Of a stretch of 7,926 nt of DNA, positions 5,935 through 7,926 are shown in pieces. The translations under genes and the position numbers were made by a program. This DNA is from Paenibacillaceae bacterium UBA6304. GTDB taxonomy: Bacteria; Bacillota; Bacilli; Paenibacillales; Paenibacillaceae. The first letter of the stretch is position 1, and each line of letters opens with the position of its first letter. The notes under the pieces were generated by a model, which saw nothing but the letters and a program-made list of their open reading frames with translations, was not told the DNA's origin and made no database searches. The DNA is taken from the NCBI GenBank assembly GCA_002439285.1, contig DJTQ01000148.1, positions 1 to 7,926 on the forward strand. The letters run 5' to 3'.

Positions 5935-6222
5935 ATGAAGTACGTGATTCTGCTTTCGATGAATCCCGGAAAGAGCTTCAACGAGGATTTAATCCGCAGC
6001 CACGTCGCTTATCTAAGAGAATTGCAAACGATGGGGAAATTAGTGATGTGCGGTCCTTTTGCACATTTCCCCGGAGGGATGGTCATCATAGAAGCTGCAG
6101 ATTTGGAAGAAGCCAGAGCTTTGGCGGAGCGTGACCCGTTCGTGAAATCAGGAACTGAGAACTATGAACTAAGGGCCTGGGAAATTTCCTGCGAAGAGAA
6201 CAATCACTTGGGAATGGGGTAA
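5935..6222 (+). CDS. YciI family protein
   Basis: A 95-residue ferredoxin-like alpha/beta protein of the YciI family, small soluble proteins of largely unknown function related to muconolactone isomerase-like and DGPF-domain proteins. It starts MKYVILLSMNPG. The putative active-site pair of this family is visible as His23 (SHVAYLREL) and Asp67 (AERDPFVKSG), with the conserved turn MGKLVMCGPF (33-42) and GGMVIIEA (47-54) between them. ATG at 5935 is preferred because it gives the family's usual N-terminus and AGGTGA (5919-5924) lies ten bases upstream. TTG or ATG at 5902/5905, behind AAAGGA (5885-5890), would add 10-11 residues without family similarity. It is transcribed away from the lipoprotein gene and ends before the bidirectional terminator at 6421. 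The physiological role is not known. Confidence 0.85.
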   Translation: MKYVILLSMNPGKSFNEDLIRSHVAYLRELQTMGKLVMCGPFAHFPGGMVIIEAADLEEARALAERDPFVKSGTENYELRAWEISCEENNHLGMG

Positions 6223-6241
6223 AAAAGTACTCCTGTCAAGT

Positions 6242-6489
6242 TGTGGACAAAATTAACGTGAACCAGGATGCTGTTTTTTGAAAATAGCTTGAAAGCTTGC
6301 CTGCCAACGAATGGAGGCGGATTCCGAAAAACGAGTCATTATTTTCTGAAAATTGTGGATAATGTGCATAACTTAGTGGATAAATTCTACAATTTTATAA
6401 AACGATCGTAAAATCCCGAAAAAAAACGACCTCAAGGGTCGTTTTTTTTGATAAGCCAGCAAGTTTGCTGTGGATAATGATGTGTATAA
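6242..6489 (-). other. Cluster of six DnaA-box-like sites
   Basis: Six 9-mers fit or nearly fit the DnaA box TTATNCACA, all on the minus strand. Written on the plus strand they are TGTGGACAA (6242-6250, one mismatch), TGTGGATAA (6354-6362), TGTGCATAA (6363-6371), AGTGGATAA (6375-6383, one mismatch), TGTGGATAA (6469-6477) and TGTGTATAA (6481-6489). Sites two and three abut. Sites three/four and five/six each start 12 bases apart. An AT-rich stretch (6384-6426) lies between the groups. No dnaA, dnaN or rep gene is in the window, so a chromosomal DnaA-binding cluster that controls initiation or transcription is more likely than an origin. Confidence 0.6.
6421..6449. terminator. Bidirectional terminator between YciI-like and ABC-F genes
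   Basis: AAAAAACGACC (6421-6431) pairs with GGTCGTTTTTT (6437-6447) around a five-base loop, with eight T in a row on the right arm. The A-tract on the left gives a U-tail for minus-strand transcripts, so it can end both the YciI-like and the ABC-F messages, which converge here. Confidence 0.85.
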
Positions 6490-6523
6490 AGAAAAGAATC
6501 GCCAATTTGAACTTTTTATGAAA

Positions 6524-7926
6524 TTATTCTGCGGCCAAGGTTTCCCATTCTTCATAAGCAGATGATAATTCTGATTTATTACTTTCGATTACGGATTGGC
6601 GTTGTTGTAGAGCGGCATAGTCTTGATAGATCTCGGGCAGCATTAATTCCGCCTCTAATTCAGCAATTTCGCTCTCTAGTCGGGCGATCGTCTCTTCCAG
6701 TTGTTCCAGTCTCCGGAGGCGCGCCCGTTCTTGACGCTTGGCTTGTTTATCCGCTTCGTAATTTGCAGCTCCCGTCTTTCCGGCAAAAGCCTCTGCATCC
6801 GAATTTCGATCCTGCAGCCCCGGCTTCGGTCCCTCAGTAGTTGCTTGTTCTGCGGCCAGTTCCTGCAATTCCTGCTTTTTCTCCAAGTAGTCGTCATAAT
6901 TACCCAGGAAATGTTCTGCACCGCCCGGATGTAATTCCTCGATGCGTTCCGCCATTTTGTTCAGAAAATAACGGTCATGAGAAATGAACAGCAGGGTGCC
7001 GTCATAATCGATCAGCGCTGATTCGAGCACTTCCTTGCTGAACAGATCCAGATGGTTGGTAGGCTCATCAAGGATCAGGACGTTGGCTTTTTGCAGCATA
7101 AGCTTGGATAGAGCGATTCGGGCCTTTTCTCCGCCGCTTAAGGCAGAGATTTTCTTAAGAACATCTTCGCCGCTGAACAAAAAATTGCCGAGCACACTGC
7201 GGATTCGGGCCTCTTCCATATAGGGGAATGCGCTCCAGACTTCCTCAAGCACGGTGTTTTGCGGGTTTAGATGGCTTTGTTCCTGGTCATAATAACCAAC
7301 CTTAACCTTGGACCCCCAGGCGATCGAGCCGGCAGTAGGCGCTAGATCTCCGGTTAAAATCTTTAGCAACGTGGATTTCCCAATCCCGTTCGGGCCTATT
7401 AGGGCAACGGTTTCTCCGCGGCGCAGGCTAAAGGATACGTTTTGGAATAATGGGGATGAACCGGGTTCAAAGCCATAACTCAGGTCATCGACCTGAAGCA
7501 CGTCTTTGCCGCTTACGATCTCGGCCTCGAAAGAAAAGCTGGCTTTCTTCAGGTCGCCAAGAGGCCGATCCAAGACTTCCATCTTATCGAGTGCTTTCCG
7601 GCGGCTTTGCGCACGTTTCGTAGTTGAGGCTCGTACGATATTCTTCTGGATAAAAGATTCCATTCGTGCAATTTCATCCTGTTGTTTCTCGTACATCTTC
7701 ATTTGACTTTCGTATTCCGCGGCTTTCAGATCGATATAGCGACTGTAGTTGCCGGTATATCTGCGGGATTGATGGCGCTCGATTTCTACGATCGCCGTTA
7801 CGAGGCGGTCCAGGAAGTAGCGGTCATGAGAAACGACGAGCAGGGCGCCGGAATAATTACGAAGGTAATCCTCCAGCCACGTTAACGTCTGAATGTCCAA
7901 ATGGTTTGTCGGTTCGTCAAGCATAA
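6524..7926 (-). CDS. ABC-F family ATPase, YdiF-like (5' end outside window)
   Basis: The frame is open to the right edge; 466 residues from the ATG-coded Met at 7924 are visible. Family members are about 640 long, so roughly 175 N-terminal residues, with the first Walker A and signature, are missing. Visible parts in order: first Walker B MLDEPTNHLD and H-loop SHDRYF (32-37); the inter-domain linker (about 67-115) with ARM and ASTTKRAQSRRK, the P-site-tRNA-interacting region of ABC-F proteins; second Walker A GPNGIGKST (177-185); signature LSGGEKAR (262-269); Walker B LILDEPTNHLD (283-293); H-loop SHDRYF (315-320); and a charged C-terminal coiled coil (about 395-465). There are no membrane segments. 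ABC-F proteins act on the ribosome during translation, some giving antibiotic protection. The long coiled coil and linker resemble B. subtilis YdiF, not a dedicated resistance factor. Confidence 0.88.
   Translation of the reverse strand, partial: MLDEPTNHLDIQTLTWLEDYLRNYSGALLVVSHDRYFLDRLVTAIVEIERHQSRRYTGNYSRYIDLKAAEYESQMKMYEKQQDEIARMESFIQKNIVRASTTKRAQSRRKALDKMEVLDRPLGDLKKASFSFEAEIVSGKDVLQVDDLSYGFEPGSSPLFQNVSFSLRRGETVALIGPNGIGKSTLLKILTGDLAPTAGSIAWGSKVKVGYYDQEQSHLNPQNTVLEEVWSAFPYMEEARIRSVLGNFLFSGEDVLKKISALSGGEKARIALSKLMLQKANVLILDEPTNHLDLFSKEVLESALIDYDGTLLFISHDRYFLNKMAERIEELHPGGAEHFLGNYDDYLEKKQELQELAAEQATTEGPKPGLQDRNSDAEAFAGKTGAANYEADKQAKRQERARLRRLEQLEETIARLESEIAELEAELMLPEIYQDYAALQQRQSVIESNKSELSSAYEEWETLAAE

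Noticed and set aside
5736..5981. N-terminal extension of 82 residues on the lipoprotein
   Set aside because: It would bury the signal peptide and lipobox inside the protein, has no ribosome binding site, and covers the divergent promoters and the YciI-like start.
6223..6523. Full replication origin (oriC) at the DnaA-box cluster
   Set aside because: No dnaA, dnaN or rep gene adjoins it, the neighbours are a YciI-like and an ABC-F gene, and no clear unwinding repeats are seen beyond a short AT-rich stretch.

Overview
The window looks like chromosomal DNA of a low-to-mid-GC Gram-positive rod of the Paenibacillus/Bacillales type. The evidence is strong AAGGAG-type ribosome binding sites, U-tailed hairpin terminators, sigmaA-like promoters, a lipobox lipoprotein, and the family mix: VanW, DUF6157, an AAC(3)/YokD-type acetyltransferase, a CysK paralogue and a YdiF-like ABC-F protein. 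This assignment is inferred from protein families and signals, not from a database search. No RNA gene, insertion sequence or CRISPR array was seen.

Layout, left to right. The C-terminal two thirds or so of a ParM/StbA-type actin-like ATPase enters from the left edge (1-566) and ends at a hairpin terminator (583-633). A 300-base gap follows, holding a nested inverted-repeat structure (732-797) and a likely -10 element. Next comes a co-directional cluster: a VanW-family gene (936-1775), a DUF6157 gene overlapping it by ATGA (1772-2191), a decayed remnant of a pyridoxamine-5'-phosphate-oxidase-family gene (about 2192-2362), and an AAC(3)-family N-acetyltransferase (2372-3175). A cysteine synthase paralogue lies convergently on the minus strand (3206-4129) with a good sigmaA promoter. 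Between it and the next plus-strand gene, a four-TM membrane protein (4355-4849), is a leader with a terminator hairpin that no upstream plus-strand gene explains. That leader also has a competing antiterminator-like pairing. The membrane protein gene overlaps by 14 bases, tail to tail, a minus-strand lipoprotein gene (4836-5735) whose C-terminus resembles phage tail-fibre tips. The lipoprotein and a divergent YciI-like gene (5935-6222) appear to share overlapping promoters. The window ends with a minus-strand ABC-F ATPase (6524 to beyond the right edge). The 301-base gap before it (6223-6523) holds a bidirectional terminator and six DnaA-box-like 9-mers, all in the same orientation.

How the parts work together. 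The VanW-DUF6157-AAC(3) genes are probably one transcription unit, because no terminator is visible between them; the PPOX remnant shows this unit has been rearranged. The other genes look like individually controlled housekeeping or accessory genes. The least explained signals are the DnaA-box cluster, the orphan attenuator-like leader at 4229-4304, the phage-like lipoprotein and the structured element at 732-797.
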